Shown piece by piece: positions 45,584 through 57,737 of a DNA stretch of 64,000 nucleotides. Within the stretch, counting starts at the first letter, position 1. Every line of letters starts with the position of its first letter. The translations under genes and the position numbers were made by a program. The stretch lies in NCBI GenBank assembly GCA_015680685.1, contig MNCI01013742.1, positions 303,527 to 367,526 of the forward strand, given 5' to 3'. The DNA is from Gnetum montanum (Eukaryota; Streptophyta; Gnetopsida; Gnetales; Gnetaceae). Under the pieces are notes generated by a model. That model worked only from the letters and a program-made list of their open reading frames with translations, was not told where the DNA came from and ran no database searches.

Positions 45584-48500
45584 TTATTTTGATTGTTTTT
45601 TTATTCTTTTTATTTTTATGTCCTGCGGTGTATCAGTTGGTATGATTTTGTGCTCGGCGTCCCCTTCGCTGATCACGTTGAACAGCAATTCAGTCCAGGA
45701 GATGTCCGATAGAATGTTTTCGGTATCGGTATTTTCAGGTGCTTCGGTGTCCGTCGTTGTTTCCATGTTGGTTTCTTCATGAGGCGATGTGTGTAGAGTG
45801 TTAGATGCAGGTGTTTTAGTTTTAGGAGGCTCTTGTCTCGTGTTCGAAGGTTTACCACCCACCAGTTGTGGTTTGTTTGCGTCATTTTGACTAGGCTTAG
45901 CGAGTTCAACTTCGGAGCCTTGGTCCCTGTCTCTGTGCGATGAAATAATGGGAGTGACTGCTTCCCCATGTATGATGATTTCATCGCCCTCATAAGGTAG
46001 GTGAATCTCCTGATGTATAGGGGAGGAAACAGCTCTCAGTTGGACCAACCAAGGTCTTCCTAATATTAGGTTGAATCCTGGCATTTCATCGACAACTAGG
46101 AAGTCAGCGGATGTGGGGAACTGGTCTCCCGCTATGAAATCTAAGGTTATCGTGCCTTTGATTAGAACACGTGACCCGCTGAATGACTTTAAACATGTTG
46201 TTGTGATTGGTTTGATTAAGTCGGTAAGCCCCAGTTGTTCAATGATGGGATATGGTACGACGTTGGTTGCGGCCCCATCATCTACATGGACCCTATGTAT
46301 TTTGAATTGGTTTATATGTATTGTTATGAACATGGGGATTGTTGTTATTTCCCCTATGTTCCTATCCACTTTGATGTTGTCATCCTAGAAGCTCAAGGGT
46401 TTCGGAATGACCCCGTGAGATGAGTACATAACAGCATGAATGGTAGGTTCACTCGGGGGCAAATCCTCACTGACCGGGATCAACGTGAGCATGTGTACTA
46501 TAGCTTCCCGATGAGTCTGGGATGTTAGTACCAAGTCATACAAGCTTAAAGAAGTGTTCTTTTGCTTCAATGCTTGGGTGACTTGTGTTAAAGCTGTCAC
46601 AAAGTCTCTACTGTTAGGGAGGCTCTTATCAGCGATGACTGGGTCCATTGGGCCCAACAGCTTTATTTTATGTCTCGGCGGCCTATCATTCTTGCTCGTT
46701 GTCGTAGTTTTGGCTGGTTCATGTTGTTTTGACAGTTCACCCTGACTACCTGCATTTGACTGATTGTTAGTTGGTGACATAGGTATGGAACTAAGTGGCA
46801 TAGGCTTGGGTGGGCCTAGAGCCAACCGTTAGCGCTCTTTCTCCAAGCGTTCTCGCGTGTGACGTGGAGGTGGAGCTGGTCTCGGTGCCTCAGATTGCCT
46901 TGGGATATGCACCACATATAAAGACGAGCAGGATTGCGATTGGTTAGTGGAAGGCGTTTGAGCCGAAGGCTAGCCAGGGACCCTAATGACGTAGGGGCGA
47001 GGTTTTCCCTGCACCTGTGTGGTGGAGGTTTGACAATCGTTAGGACTTTCGGGTGTCCTAACGATGTATGGAGTTGGTTTTAGTGGAGGTTGGTCCTCCG
47101 CTGTTGCGACGGCTGGTGGTACTCGGGCTACGAAAGGAGCAAGCCGAGTGTGAGGGGTTAGTGGCTTTGAGGATGTAGGTACGGCTGAAGGTATACGAAT
47201 GACATAGGGCTGCTGAGGGACGCGTGGTGGTTGAGGTGTGGGCGTAGACACAGCGGGAGGAATCTACACTACGAATGGCCTATTAGGTGTTTCCTATTTA
47301 TGTTGGGGGTAGATGGTATTAATGTCACGTGCCTTGGAGTCATCATCGAAGTAGATCGCGTTAATCACGTACGGGGTCTCTTTGGTGTTCAGGGGATCCT
47401 TATACACCCCCATAACCTGATTCTGCGATTGGACAGGGTTAGCCTCATCAAAAGTGATTTGGCCGTCATCGATCATCCGCTGGATATCCTGCTTCAGGGT
47501 GAAGCAGTAAATTGTTCCATGCCCGTTGCGTTGATGGTAGTCGCAGAAGCGATCCATCCTAAAGCCTTTGGGTATGGACGACTCATCCGGCTTTGCTAAG
47601 CTTGGGTTCTGTACGAGTTGGTAGAACCGGTCATGTCTTTGGATGGCCGCAGGAGATCACTGCTTATGTTTCATCAGCCCAGCTTTTAGGAGCTGATCAA
47701 AGAGCTGGGATGGTTTCATCGGTAGAGGCGTGTATTGAGAGGGTTCTTTCCTCTCGAAATTGCGTGTACGGTTTGTTGGGTTCTGTGATGATGATGACTC
47801 TGGGGCTGTTGTGGGAGCGGGTTTATAGTAGTTAGTAGGGGTTGCGGGTGGTTTTTGTTGGTGTGTGATGTTCGTTTGTTGGGCTCCTGCTATCGCTGCT
47901 ATAGTTGTCTTGGCCTTCTCTCTATCCTTTTTAGTATGTTGATTTTTGAAGGCCAAGTATGCCGAGTCGTGGCTATTTTGAGCCGCTTCTTCTATGTTTT
48001 TAATCTGTACAAACGCTTGGTTAAGATCACGTGCGTTAAGGTAGTACAGCTTAGATTTAAAGAAGTCATTAACAGCCCCTTTTAAAATTGTAAGCAGGTA
48101 GGTCGGGGAGATTGGCTCATGTAATTCGTTGAGGGCAGCGCTCCACCTCTGAATGAATTTTTGCACAGGTTCAAGCAGTGCTTGCTTGACCTGTATGAAA
48201 CTGTCCAACGTGGCCTTGGGTTTCAAGTTGTACTTGAACCTGGTCACAAACTGGCGTAATAAATCTTCTAAGGAAAAGATGGAATTCCTCGGCAGGCCAC
48301 GGTACTAGTCGAGTGCTCTCCCCGCAAGGGACATGGGGAACACTCGGAGAATGGAATGAGGCCATGCCTGGAGTAGCACGCATTCCAATCTGAATGTTAT
48401 GAGGTGGGCGTTGGGGTCCATCTCCCCGTTATACTTGGTTAGCATGGGTAAGGAGACACCTTTGCGTAAGGTTAAGGGTGGGACAAAAGAGCTGATAGGG

Positions 48501-49702
48501 TCATCGTGGTAGAAATCCACTACCTTCAGTTCCCCGTCAATGGCTGTTTTGAGGCGTTTTACCTCTTCTATCAATTCTTGCATTAGTTTTTTAGCGTCTG
48601 CCCAATCTTGGGCGCTCGGTGAAGCTACAGGCTGGGGGTGCGGGGCTACATACAAGTTAGATTGTTGGGTTGTGGGTTGAAAGGCCGAAAGCTGGGCGAT
48701 CAGCGGTTGTGTTTGTGGGAAGTTAACAATGGGCGGCATTGAGTATGGCACGTTGTAAGGGAGATTTTGCTGCTACTGCAGTTGGGGCTGTACCTGGGGA
48801 ATATTAACCAGTGGAATCGTGTGGGGTGGCACATGGGGGTGAGAAGGCTGGTGTGACGGCATACCCATCACTGGCCATTGCCCGGCCACATTCTGCGAAG
48901 GGGCTCCCGGTTGGATTACGGTCGTCGAGGGGCCTACGTGCAGTTGAATGCGCGAGATGTAATGAGCGGATGTGGAGGCCGGGATGGCGTGTGGCATCCT
49001 TATCACACGGGGTGGTAATGTCACTCCCACATTAGCAAAAGGGGGCGGTGCTTGTGAGGATGAGCCCGCAGCTGCAGCAAGGATGATTGTGAGAGGCAAT
49101 GTGTTAGGTTGGAGGTCGCTCAGGGGAGGAACATGCACTAGCGCTGATGTTTCCTGTGGTGGTGCTTGAGCCTGGGTGAACCTAAGGTGCTGCAGGGGCA
49201 GGATCCCTCCTGTATCCAGATGAAAAATGGGGTTAACGTGCGCCTACGGGCTCAGGGTGTGGTAGGAGTCCTCATGCTCAGATTGAGTAGTGAAGTCATC
49301 CTCCTCTTCCAATTGGGGCTCTAGCGTATGCTGATCCAACGTGCGGCTCCTTTGCAGGAGGAGCTGTGTGACGAGCTCCGAATACTATTCCGGAACGAGG
49401 ATCACGTCATATGGGGAAGGGGTGAACTCGTGTCCTCCCCTGTAAAAGAGTTCGAATTGCCTCTTTACTTCCATTTTGGCTCGATCAACAGCCAGGCCAG
49501 CTTGTAACTTAATACATATGAAATTATAGTAATCCTGGGTGATAATGTTGGAGGCTAGATCTCTCCCCTGCAACCTTAGGGACCAATGGGGCTTCACTGT
49601 GAGTTGTACTCCCAGGTGTTGCATGATGGGCTGTTGAATAGCCATGGTGTCTATGATGTTGATGGCTTGAGTGGTGGCAGCCGTAGTGTTGGCGGGATTC
49701 AT
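45584..49702 (-). pseudogene. gag-protease polyprotein of element B
   Basis: The start codon at 49702 gives MNPANTTAATTQAI. In order: an N-terminal domain (SLRLQGRDLASNIITQDYYN), a Pro/Gln-rich region, the capsid-like body (VDFYHDDPISSFVPPLTLRK; TRFKYNLKPKATLDSF; LKGAVNDFFKSKLYYL), PSQLFDQLLKAGLMK, a zinc knuckle CDYHQRNGHGTIYC typical of Tat gag, Pro-rich PYVIRVP repeats, and protease with VDDGAATNVVPYPIIE and NLILGRPWLVQL. About ten stops break one consistent frame; eight are TAG. Gag would form particles and protease would cleave the polyprotein. Confidence 0.9.
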
Positions 49703-49719
49703 GATGATTGGTTAAGGAT

Positions 49720-50250
49720 ACGACAATGTCTGGAGATGTGAAATTAATATAGTGCGCAGTGTACGGCGTATATGCTTCGGCTCGCAGCGTATGACAACGT
49801 ATACAACATATATGTACGTAGCGTGGATAGTCCGCGTAGACAAGTCTACAGCGTAAATGGCTCAGCGTATACGCTGGACGGCATATACAGCGTAAGGGCA
49901 CAGCGTAAACAAAAAATAGGTAATGTAAAACAAAGCTCAGCGTAAACAAGGGTCAGCGTAAACAATGCACAGTGTAAAAAAGGCTCAGTGTAAACAATGT
50001 ATAGCGTGAAAGCAATGCTCAGCGTAAAAATGGGGCAGCGTAAAAAAAAACAAGGCAGCGTATGGTTTTCTGAGTAGGATTTTTAAGAGGGAGAGCGTAA
50101 ATACTAAACAGCATAGACGCTAAACAGTTTGCAGACTGGGTTTTCAGACAAAGCTGCGTAGATGTTGGGAAATGTGTGATGGGTCTCGAACAGGGCAGCG
50201 TAAACGCGGATCAGCGTAGACGCTGGGAGCACGTAGGTGGGGTTTTAGGC
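49720..50250. promoter_or_regulatory. Leader of element B, rich in AGCGTAAAC/GCGTATACGC motifs
   Basis: The 5' untranslated leader between primer site and gag holds roughly twenty units AGCGTAAAC, AGCGTAGAC, GGCGTATA and one exact GCGTATACGC near 49866. No open frame is evident. Confidence 0.75.
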
Positions 50251-50255
50251 GGAGG

Positions 50256-50273
50256 CCCTCCTTCTAGCGTCAA
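50256..50273 (-). other. Primer binding site of element B
   Basis: The minus strand reads TTGACGCTAGAAGGAGGG shortly after the LTR end. A2 and the fragment beside B1 have TTGGTGCTAGAAGGAGGG. I did not assign the tRNA. Confidence 0.65.
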
Positions 50274-50277
50274 TTTC

Positions 50278-51407
50278 TGTGCTGCCTGAAATCGTCGGTC
50301 TCCAGCTAGAAGGGAACAAAGACCGTGGGATCGCAGGACGAGGATAGAAGATCCTGCCTTCGCCTGAGGGCGAGCTGGAATGCACGAAGGCAGAGTACCT
50401 TGGGTGGTCCGCACGCGGATTAGACAAGGATTTCCCCGCGCGTACGCAAAGTGCTATACGCTGGGTTATGCGTAAACAACGTAGCGAGCGTAAACAAAGC
50501 ATAAACGGCGTAAAAGAGATCCGAAAAGAGCGTGAGCATAAACGGGCGTAAACAGAATGGGTGCACCAAGTTGACATAAAACTGTAAACAATCTTAAGTA
50601 GCAAATGTAACAATGATATTACAGGATGAGAATATAGTGCACCATTCTAACATAGTTGTGGCGAGGCACAAGGCGGACGAAAAGCCCCGGTGTATGCAGG
50701 GTGACTCGGCTGGTTCGTAAGGCAGGCGGAGCGTAGAGATTGTGTGTACGGCGTACAGGCTCTCCAGCGTAAGAGGGTTTCAACTCTTGTGCGCAACGTA
50801 AATGTTCTCTGGTATGCTCCGGGATTTTGCCAAAACGACCCTGGTGAAGTCGAAAATCGGGGTTTTTATACAGGTTGTTACGCTAGACTCGGGTTGGGCG
50901 ACACGTGGCACGTTGACCGGGTGCATACACTTTACAAAACACAATATATTACATCTGTTGGGCATATACGCTAAATGAGACGGGCGTGTGAACTTGGTTG
51001 GAGATGTTAAATGCTAGGCGTATACGTTGTGGATTTGAGCGTACACGCTGGGCGTATACGCTGATGGATGCCGACCTGCTTCAATTCTTGCTCTTCGGTG
51101 TTATCTTCATTCTGCCTTTGGAGATTCCGTGCCGGGCGTATACGCTGTGGGTTCGAGCGTCTACGCTGTGGGTTCGAGCGTCTACGTTGGAGGGTGTATA
51201 CGCTGTGGGTTCGAGCGTCTACGCTGGGGATGTACTTGAGCGTAGACGCCGGGCGTATACGCTGGCACCGCATACTTAGTGAAAATGAAGCCTTTTGACC
51301 TCCAAAGTTGCAATGTGTGACGCCAACTGTAGCCATGGTTGTCTGTGGGTCCCAGGGACCGACTTTTTGCTGGGGAAGTACAGAGCTCGAAATTTTGTGG
51401 TGTTTCA
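50278..51407 (-). repeat. LTR B2 (5' LTR of B)
   Basis: A 1130-bp LTR from TGAAACACC (51407, minus) to 50278. The TATAAAAA box is at 50863-50870 (minus). The U3 palindrome cluster at 50955-51280 includes an extra direct repeat of GTGGGTTCGAGCGTCTACG (three copies, 51147-51220) compared with B1. Confidence 0.93.
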
Positions 51408-52443
51408 GGTTGGAAGGCTAAAAGTTGTGTAGTTGGAGGCTGCGTTTGCGGAATGTTTGTGGTGGATGGTACTAGAGGCAGCACATTGTAGGCAAGGGGT
51501 TTTTGTTGTTGTGGTTGTCCTTGAGGGATGTTGGCCGGTGGAACTGTGTGAGGTGGTATGTTATAGTGAGGGGGTTGATGCGATTAAGCACCAATCACTG
51601 CCCATTGCCCGGTCATGTTTTGTGTAGGAATACCCTGAACTTGTTAGGTTACAGCGGTGAAAGGGGGTCCGTGGGTTTGGATCTGGGGGATATAATGAAC
51701 GAACGTAGAAGCTGGTATCACATGCGGCATCCCGATCACTTGGGGTGGGAAGGTTGCCCTACATTATTTTGAGGGGGTTGTACTTATAAGAACGAGGGTA
51801 CCGTGGCCACAGGACTAATTGAGAGGGGAAGCATGTTGACTTGAACATCGGTCGCTAGAGGAATGGGGATGAGGATGGATGCCTCTTGTTGAGGCACGTG
51901 CGCTTGTGTGATTTTGAATGGCTGGAGGGGCGTAGTTTCGCCCGTGAATGGGTGAAACAACGGATTTGTATATGTTTGTGGGCTGAGGGTGTGATATGAA
52001 TCCTCATGCTCGGATTGAGCTGTGAAGTCATCCTCCTCTTCCAATTGAGGATTTGCCACGGACTGGTCCAGGGGTTGATTCTTTAGTAGTAGGAGCTAAT
52101 AGATAAGCTCAAAGTAATGCTCTGGGAGAGGAATGATATCGTATGATGTAGGGATGAACTCATGTCCTCCCCTGTGAAATAATTCGAATTATCTTTTAAC
52201 CTCCATCTCAGTTTGGTCCATGGTTAGGCCGGCTTGTATTTTCATGCATATGAAGTTCTATTACTCCTGGGTTATGATATTAGACGATGGGTTCCTCCCT
52301 TGCAATCTAAGAGAACGACGGGGCCCCACTGTGGGTTGTACCACGGGTTGCTGAACGGCCATGGTGCCTACAAGGTCTGTGACCTGGGTGGTTGTAGCGG
52401 TGGAGTTTACGGTGTTCGTGATGAACGGTTGAGAATATGACAC
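51408..52443 (-). pseudogene. gag 5' part of element A
   Basis: The start at 52443 gives MSYSQPFITNTVNSTATT and RRSLRLQGRNPSSNIITQE, then a frame with MANPQLEEEDDFTAQSEHED and a Pro-rich region to a LLAFQP block where LTR B2 begins. It is collinear with B gag 49702-48677. Stops and frame changes are present. Confidence 0.82.
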
Positions 52444-52469
52444 AATGAAGGAATATGAAACTAGTATAC

Positions 52470-53025
52470 CTGGTGCGGCGTAAACCTACGTTGGTGGCGT
52501 ACAGCATATAGACTGGGTCTCAGCGTATAGGCTTCAACGACCAACGTATAATGACAGCGTATAGATATACAGTGTATAGTGGCAGTGTAGAGAATCTACG
52601 GTGTAGAGCGTATAGCGTATACGCTGAACAGTGTAGACAGCGTCAGCGTACAGCGTAAACAGGGTTTACAGTGTATAGAGTGTAGCGTATATTGGATGGT
52701 AGCGTAGACAAGTCTACGGTGTAGAGCGTGTAGCGTAAACTAAGTAGCAGCGTAGACGAGTCTACAACGTAGAGTGTGTAGCGTAAACTGAACAACAGCG
52801 TAGACGAGTCTACGGCGTAGAGCGTGTAGCATAAACTGAGTAGCGTAGACGCTGGGAGGTTTGCAGACAATAAGTGTTAAACTGAGCAGCGTACACGCTG
52901 GGAGGTTTGGAGACAGTAAGTTTTAGACTGAGCAGCGTAGACGCTAGGAGGTTTGCAGACAGTAAGTTTTAGACTCAGCAACGTAGACACTAGGAGGTTT
53001 GCAGACAATAAGTTTTAGGCAGTTT
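52470..53025. promoter_or_regulatory. Leader of element A, motif-rich
   Basis: Contains tandem-like blocks AGCGTAGACGAGTCTACGGCGTAGAG-type (palindromic GTAGACNAGTCTAC cores near 52705, 52750, 52800) and GCGTAGACGCTGGGAGGTTTGCAGACA repeats (52850-53010, about four copies). Confidence 0.75.
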
Positions 53026-53028
53026 AGG

Positions 53029-53046
53029 CCCTCCTTCTAGCACCAA
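53029..53046 (-). other. Primer binding site of element A
   Basis: The minus strand reads TTGGTGCTAGAAGGAGGG just inside LTR A2. Confidence 0.68.
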
Positions 53047-53050
53047 TTTC

Positions 53051-54389
53051 TGTACTGTCCGAAATCGTCGATCTCCGGCTGGAAGGAAACAGAAACCGGG
53101 GAATCACCGGACACGCACAGAAGACTCTACCTTTGCTTAAGGGCAAGCTGGAATTAATGAAAGCAGAGTACCTTGAGTGGTCCACACGCGAATCAAGCAA
53201 AGATTTCCCCGAACGTACACCGAAGTGCTATACGCTGGGTTATATGTAAACAGCGTAACTGATGTAAAATGGAGCGTAAACGTACCAGAGCGTAAATAGA
53301 AAACATGCAACAATAAATGGAAAACTGTAATAGATTTTAGGAAAAAAATGCAGCAATATTATTGCAAAGTGAGAGTTACAATGCACCGGTCTAACGCAGT
53401 TGTGGCTTTCACACAAGGTGGACGAATAGCCCCGGTGGATGCAGGAATGACTATGTGCTAGTTCAAACTGCAGGCATAGCGTAGAGGCTGTATGCTCAGC
53501 GTACAGGGTTGAGGTTCAGTGTACAAGGTTCTCTGCTCTGGTTCTCAGCGTCTCTGTTTTTCTCTTCGGGTTGCTTAAAATTGCCAACCTTGATCTAATG
53601 AAAAATTGGGATTTTTATACAGGTTTAGACGTTAGACTCGGGTTGGGTTGGGTAACACATGGTGCGTTGACCGGGTGTGAAAGAATAAAATTTTACAAGT
53701 ATACAACATGCTGCATCTACTAAGCGTATACGATCAACGTATACGCTATATCTGGTGGGCGTAGACTCTCGGCGTATACGTTGGGCATGCAGGACGTATA
53801 CGCTGAATGTGTTGGGCGTATACGCTGGGCGTGCAGGATGTACATGCTCAGCGTATAAATTCCAGGATGCATGATGTTGACACCTGATGTTTGCTCTAGC
53901 CGTGTGAGTTGATGCTCTATGCCAAATCTTGCTCTGCAGTGCTGTTTCTATGCCATCTTCAGGGATTGCATGCCGGGCGTATACACCAGTCATACAGGCT
54001 GAGTGTACTTGTGAGGCGTGTACGCTGGACGTCTACGCTGGGCGTATACGCTGTGAATGTGTACTTGAGCGTATGCGCTGGGCGTATACGCTGAGAATGT
54101 AGTCTTGAGCGTATATGCCCAGCGTATACGCTGAGAATGTGAACTTGGGCGTATACGCTAAGAATGTATACTTAGTGAAAACTAAGTATCTTGATCTCCG
54201 AAGTTGCCATGTTTGATACCAGATGTCGTCATGATCATCTATGGGTCCCAGGGTCCTGCTTCTTGTTGAATTTGACTCCACTTGAAGCTGTCTGTGGGGC
54301 CCTCAAGCTTTTAGTCATGCTGAGGGACGTCAAGACTTAGCCCGATTCTTGTTGGAGAAATACTAAGCTCGAAATTTTGTGGTGTTTCA
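53051..54389 (-). repeat. 5' LTR of element A (A2)
   Basis: A 1339-bp LTR with the same ends as A1, followed by CTATG (54390-54394). The TATAAAAA box is at 53612-53619 (minus). The U3 palindrome cluster at 53718-54170 has at least five exact GCGTATACGC units. Confidence 0.93.
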
Positions 54390-54394
54390 CTATG

Positions 54395-56305
54395 TACATA
54401 ACCAAAGACAACATCATCCCAACTCATGAACTCATAACCTACCTAGTGACAATGAACCCCTGCTAGCCACTAAGAGCCTAATGCATATACAAGAGGCTGT
54501 TCAAATATCCCACAGGCATCATAAGGAAAGCCATCTACCCAAGCTTGATTTAAACAACTTTCCAAAATTTTCAGGAGGCTATGATTTAGATCTGCAACAT
54601 CATTTACAAGCCTTCCAAAATGCTTGTGTATGGAATAATATTGATAATGGGTGGCAAAAACTTAAACCTTTCCTATGACACTTGTTAACCAGGCAAAAGT
54701 ATGGTACAAGTCCTTAAGACCAAAATCAATTCAACGTTGGTCGACAATGGTATAACTCTTTAATGAAAGATATCAAACCTACGCAAGAGTGTCAGCCTTG
54801 AGGAGACAAATCCAAGAATGGAAACAGAGACAACATGAACCCTTGGACATGGCCTTAGAAAGATACTATTCATTGTTAAACAATTTCCCAGGACATGGAT
54901 TCTCTGAGGAAAGGCTAATGTACCACATTATGGATGGGCTTCGTAATGGAATAAGGGAAACCCTAGGGATGTATGCCCCAGGTCAACTATACGAGCTACA
55001 AACCCATCAATTTTAAGAGCTTATTAAGTGATTAGCAAAAGAAGAAGGAGAAATGGCTAAATGAGAGAATGTTGAAAGCTCTCAATGGGATCAAAATCTC
55101 GAATTAGCAAAGGTCCATGATCATGAAGAGGAGAAATTAACTCACCCCAAGGAGGTGGAATCATCTTTGCCAATACTACAATCACTAGATGAAATTGAGA
55201 CAAAGATCAATAAGATGATAGAATGGGTACATGAAAAATGTGGAGAATGTGCCAACACTATTAGAGATAGGACCATGATGAACCAAGAAGCAGGACAGAA
55301 CACCCTTAGACAATCGGAAAGAAGGGTTGAAGAGAATAAGAACTCAACTGCTAATCATACGTATCAATGTAACATTTTCATGTACGATCACCCCAAAGGT
55401 CAATGCCCAATCATGTCACATTTATATGAGCATTGGGGAAGAATGATACATCCAGAGTTTGTACAAAAATACTGTGTTTAATCACAGTGGCAGAAATCCT
55501 AGTCATGGGGAGGCCACCCTCAAACTGGTTACACCCTTCATATCATCTAAACCTAAGTTCCTATCAGGTTCAAAATCCTATTTCCCCAACCATGTCAACA
55601 TCTTCTATCTCACCACATTGTTATTATTCTCCTAAGTACTATCAGCCCACATCCTTTCCAACAAGATCACAACCTCATGTGCCTTACACTTCTCCTCACC
55701 CTCAATATTCTCATCCTTCATCTCCTTTTACATCACCACTAGTTGTTCTAGAAGGTTTTGCACCATAGCACCAACCCATGAACATCACTTGCGCTGCTAC
55801 TGTCAATAGTAGTCAAGGTCCTCCGCAACACTAGAAGCATCCTTTCTTTAGACATGACCATAGGAAGGGACCACATAGTTCCAAGACCACTGCATCCTCC
55901 CACTCAGCACAAGTTCAACACTGTGGTACATCCTTCTCCTCAAACCCAATGCCTCATGTTACCTTATCCAGACCACCAATCAACACTCCAACAACTATGC
56001 AACCCAATCAATATAACCACGTAGGGAGACATATCGATCCTTGCATACCATCTTAGAGTCAAGGGTGCCATAGTGGATCAACTCCATATCAATTAGCCAC
56101 ATCTTCTAACTTGCCCCACTATGTCAACTTTAATACAGTGTGTGCACCCCAATTTTGGTACATTCCAACCACCACATCAAAAGACACCCAATGGTTTGGA
56201 TATGACCAAGTCCCAATATTTTTGAAATGCATGGATCCAACCCTTCCATTTATTAATTCTCACTATGATCAAAGGTTTAGTTATGGAGGATATCCCCCAT
56301 TCTAA
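54395..56305 (+). pseudogene. gag of element D, main part
   Basis: After the A insertion the frames give HLPKLDLNNFPKFSGGYDLD and HLQAFQNACVWNNIDN, then EPLDMALERYYSLLNNFPGH and TLGMYAPGQLYELQTHQF. These are clear homologues of G gag. A knuckle remnant CNIFMYDHPKGQCP lies near 55370, followed by a Pro/Ser/Tyr/His-rich tail (SPKYYQPTSFPTRSQPHVPY). At least five frame breaks are visible. No protease follows. Confidence 0.82.
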
Positions 56306-57630
56306 CAAACAAAATTAATAAATGTTTTTCATTTTCTTCAATTTTACAATTTTCTGTTTTCCAATTTTTCATCTTTCAGTTTATTGTTTTATCTTTGTAT
56401 CTTTTTATGAGTAATCTCATCTATGAATAAAGAACTCTTGTGACTCGTTGGTTGAGGTGTTGTTCTTTGCTATCAAGTCTTGAGTAACTAATTATTTGGA
56501 GAACAACCACACCAAACCCATCCAACCATTCTATTAATAAGAGGTTCTACTCCGAGTACAATGATATTCTTGACATCATTAAAACTTAAAGTAATTTTGT
56601 GCTCATTATACCCAAAGCAAAGAAGGATGGACCAAGAGGGAATGGCCATGGTGTGACATCAAGGGAACTTGTGGATTCTCTTTGGTGACATCTGTAGGAG
56701 TTACCATGTAGCCTAGGTGTACTATGATCCTTGTAGATCTAACGAAAATTGGGAGTAAGAGTAATAAAGGCATTCACTCAAGAAAACCAATGTTATTCTA
56801 GGGGGTCCCATTGGAAAGACATGCACCCATGCTTGAAGGGAGGCAGCTTCTCTAAATTATGCATAAAAAAACAAAAAAAAAGAAGAATATCAAGACAAAA
56901 AGTGTCGCAAAGCAATTCCAAGTCACTTCTTCCTTGAATGAAATGCCAAGTGATCGCATACCTTGTTGTCATGGTACTCTTATGGTTGTCCATCATGTGA
57001 TGAAACAATGCGATGTCACTGATCGGAGGAATGGACTTAGTCTTGAGTTTGGAGCAACGGGCTAATGACACATTAATCATTCCCTACAGTCAAAATTCAT
57101 TGTGCCCTAGGTCAACTACCTCATGTCCCAATCTCTGCAATCCCTTCTACAATTCGCCTCATCTTGTTGTTCATGTATTTGTGATTCATGTCTTGTGTAG
57201 CATTGAATTCATACCTCTTCATGGTGGTATCTACATGTGTGTGTTTTGTGGAACTGGTATGGATTACATTTAACCCTTCTAGTGCCTACGGACATTTTAA
57301 GGTGTGGTTACATAAGGGCATCAAAGGTAGGAACCTGCTTTAGGGAGGATCCACTTGCGTAACTTTTGTAATTTGTACTTGTTGCACACCACCACATCAT
57401 TTTATACCCTCCAAGTGCTTCATTGCCAAGTCTATTCTTTCCTTTATCATCCTTCTAAGTTCAAACATTCCTACACACCATCTCATGTCCTTTTTCCTCA
57501 TTCTATTCATGAATTTCATTGTCAGATTCCACTCCATTATACCTTTTTTTACCTTGCATCTTTCCAGTTAACCTCAAATCCTTCATTTGTGGCCTTGGAA
57601 ATTTAGAAATTCATTAATTCTACTAAGTAC
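56306..57630 (+). other. Uncharacterised spacer of element D
   Basis: It lies where pol should be. No RT, RNase H or integrase motif was found in any frame on either strand. It holds a poly-A/AAAAG run at 56865-56890 and AT-rich DNA. The origin is unknown. Confidence 0.5.
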
Positions 57631-57635
57631 CGTAT

Positions 57636-57737
57636 TTTCAATGGGTCGCGATATCGGGTACCCGATATTGAGTTCGACGAGATATTGAGTCCACACTATC
57701 GGGTATGTGATATCGCGTCCATAAAAAACTATATATA
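57636..57737 (+). promoter_or_regulatory. Internal promoter-like element of D: GATATCGGGTACCCGATAT palindrome plus TATA
   Basis: GCGATATCGGGTACCCGATATTG (57648-57670) is a near-perfect palindrome. Further GATATTG/TATCGGGTATG/GATATCGCG units and TATATATA at 57730-57737 follow. The same palindrome-then-TATA layout forms the LTR promoter of D, E and F. It lies about 500 bp before the accessory ORF. Confidence 0.55.

Larger units (their letters stand above)
34012..51407 (-). mobile_element. Element B: Tat/Ogre-like retrotransposon with an antisense gene, best-preserved copy
   Basis: Minus-strand order: LTR B2, primer site, leader, gag-protease (49702-45584), antisense gene, RT, RNase H, second RNase H, integrase, 3' region, polypurine tract, LTR B1. 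B1 and B2 match each other better than the A LTRs. No 5-bp target duplication: left flank ATTTC, right flank GGTTG. The right flank joins A gag at a LLAFQP codon block. Total 17.4 kb, within the large Ogre size range. Confidence 0.9.
20290..54389 (-). mobile_element. Element A: Tat/Ogre-like retrotransposon with an antisense gene, hosting element B
   Basis: Minus-strand order: 5' LTR A2, primer site, motif-rich leader, gag 5' part, [element B], gag-protease 3' part, antisense eight-exon gene, RT, RNase H, second RNase H, integrase, repeat-rich 3' region, polypurine tract, 3' LTR A1. The second RNase H and the CDYHQRNGH-type gag knuckle seen in the sister copy B place it in the Tat lineage. 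About 1.7 kb of A gag is missing at the B junction. Confidence 0.9.

Noticed and set aside
45584-49702. Recurrent TAG as stop-codon reassignment or programmed read-through
   Set aside because: TAG replaces both Gln and Trp codons at scattered sites that differ between copies, which fits deamination, not a decoding rule.
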